A stretch of 5,006 bases of DNA from an uncultured Gemella sp. (GTDB lineage: Bacteria; Bacillota; Bacilli; Staphylococcales; Gemellaceae): assembly GCA_927911745.1 (NCBI GenBank), contig CAKMQF010000151.1, forward strand, positions 1-5,006, given 5' to 3'. Shown here in pieces: positions 4,712-5,006 of the stretch. The position numbers and the translations under genes are program-made. Position 1 is the first letter of the stretch. Each line of letters begins with the position of its first letter. Below the pieces are notes generated by a model. That model saw only the letters and a program-made list of their open reading frames with translations. It ran no database searches and was not told where the DNA came from.

Positions 4712-5006
4712 ATGATTATTATCAAAGATATACAATATATTACAGATATCGAGAAGTTAAAGGTTATTTCTGATCCTTTAAGAATAAATATTCTTACGAC
4801 ACTCGGTACAGAAAAGAAAAACTCAAAAGAACTTGCTAAACTATTAAAAAATTAATAGAACTAAAAATACACTATCACCTTAATATTCTAGAGGAAAATA
4901 ATTTCATCGAAGTAGTTGATACAGATACAATAAATGGTATAATCCAAAAATACTATCTACCGACTGCACAGGCATTTGTACCTTCACCTAGTATCTTTAA
5001 CAACTT
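4712..5006 (+). CDS. ArsR-like winged helix-turn-helix regulator, N-terminal part, apparent frameshifts, runs off right edge
   Basis: This is a probable DNA-binding transcriptional regulator of the ArsR/HTH_20 type. From ATG 4712 the frame reads MIIIKDIQYITDIEKLKVIS then DPLRINILTTL, the usual first helices, then KELAKLLK, and hits a stop at 4853. Two extra A bases, in the runs 4846-4851 and 4863-4867, explain the break. Without them the reading becomes LLKINRTKIHYHLNILEENN (recognition helix), FIEVVDTDTINGIIQKYYLP (wing) and TAQAFVPSPSIF to the edge, about 97 residues. No ArsR-type metal-binding cysteine motif is seen, so the ligand is unknown. The start is uncertain: AAAGGG abuts the ATG, so a nearly leaderless message, or a rare ATT or ATC start a few codons later, is possible. 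The gene is divergent from yidC and shares a 16-bp element with it. The product class is fairly sure; the frameshifts are probably sequence errors. Confidence 0.8.

Noticed and set aside
1..5006. Search for mobile elements, CRISPR arrays, tRNA or rRNA genes and defence systems
   Set aside because: Nothing in the window has the repeats, recombinase motifs, cloverleaf or rRNA signatures needed; the content is conserved housekeeping genes.

Overview
This is a low-GC, AT-rich window of ordinary housekeeping genes from a Gram-positive Bacillota. The L27 precursor N-terminus ([14 protein letters not shown]), the adjacent Prp protease gene, the rplU-prp-rpmA order, the lipoprotein-type YidC and the consensus sigma-A promoters all point that way. 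Gemella or a near relative is my best guess from protein flavour; no 16S or database search was possible, so the genus is tentative. Five of the six genes are on the minus strand. The sixth, a regulator at the right edge, is on the plus strand.

From right to left along the minus strand: an ArsR/HTH-type regulator fragment (plus strand, 4712 to the edge) is divergent from yidC (4495-3611), which has its own promoter and terminator. Next is the ribosomal protein operon: extended -10 promoter, structured L21-type leader, rplU, prp, rpmA, intrinsic terminator. Then a monocistronic Na+/phosphate symporter gene with a C-terminal PhoU-like domain (2236-602), its own promoter, a possible operator at the start site and a terminator. 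Last is the promoter and 5' part of pnp, running off the left edge.

Prop removes the L27 N-terminal extension before assembly into the 50S subunit, L21 is a partner in the same subunit, YidC inserts membrane proteins, and PNPase degrades RNA; 'Prop' here means the protease Prp encoded between rplU and rpmA. The Na/Pi gene is an independent transport unit.

The most notable technical signal is at the two ends. The pnp fragment contains five apparent single-base insertions within about 100 nt, and the regulator at the other end contains two. All interior genes are intact. Removing the seven bases restores highly conserved protein sequence, and most are one-base homopolymer extensions, so I read them as sequencing errors near contig ends, not gene decay. 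The most interesting biological signal is a 16-bp sequence occurring in opposite orientations at the transcription starts of yidC and the divergent regulator, a candidate operator. I see no mobile element, CRISPR array, tRNA or rRNA, and no convincing new system. No gene-free stretch exceeds 300 bases.
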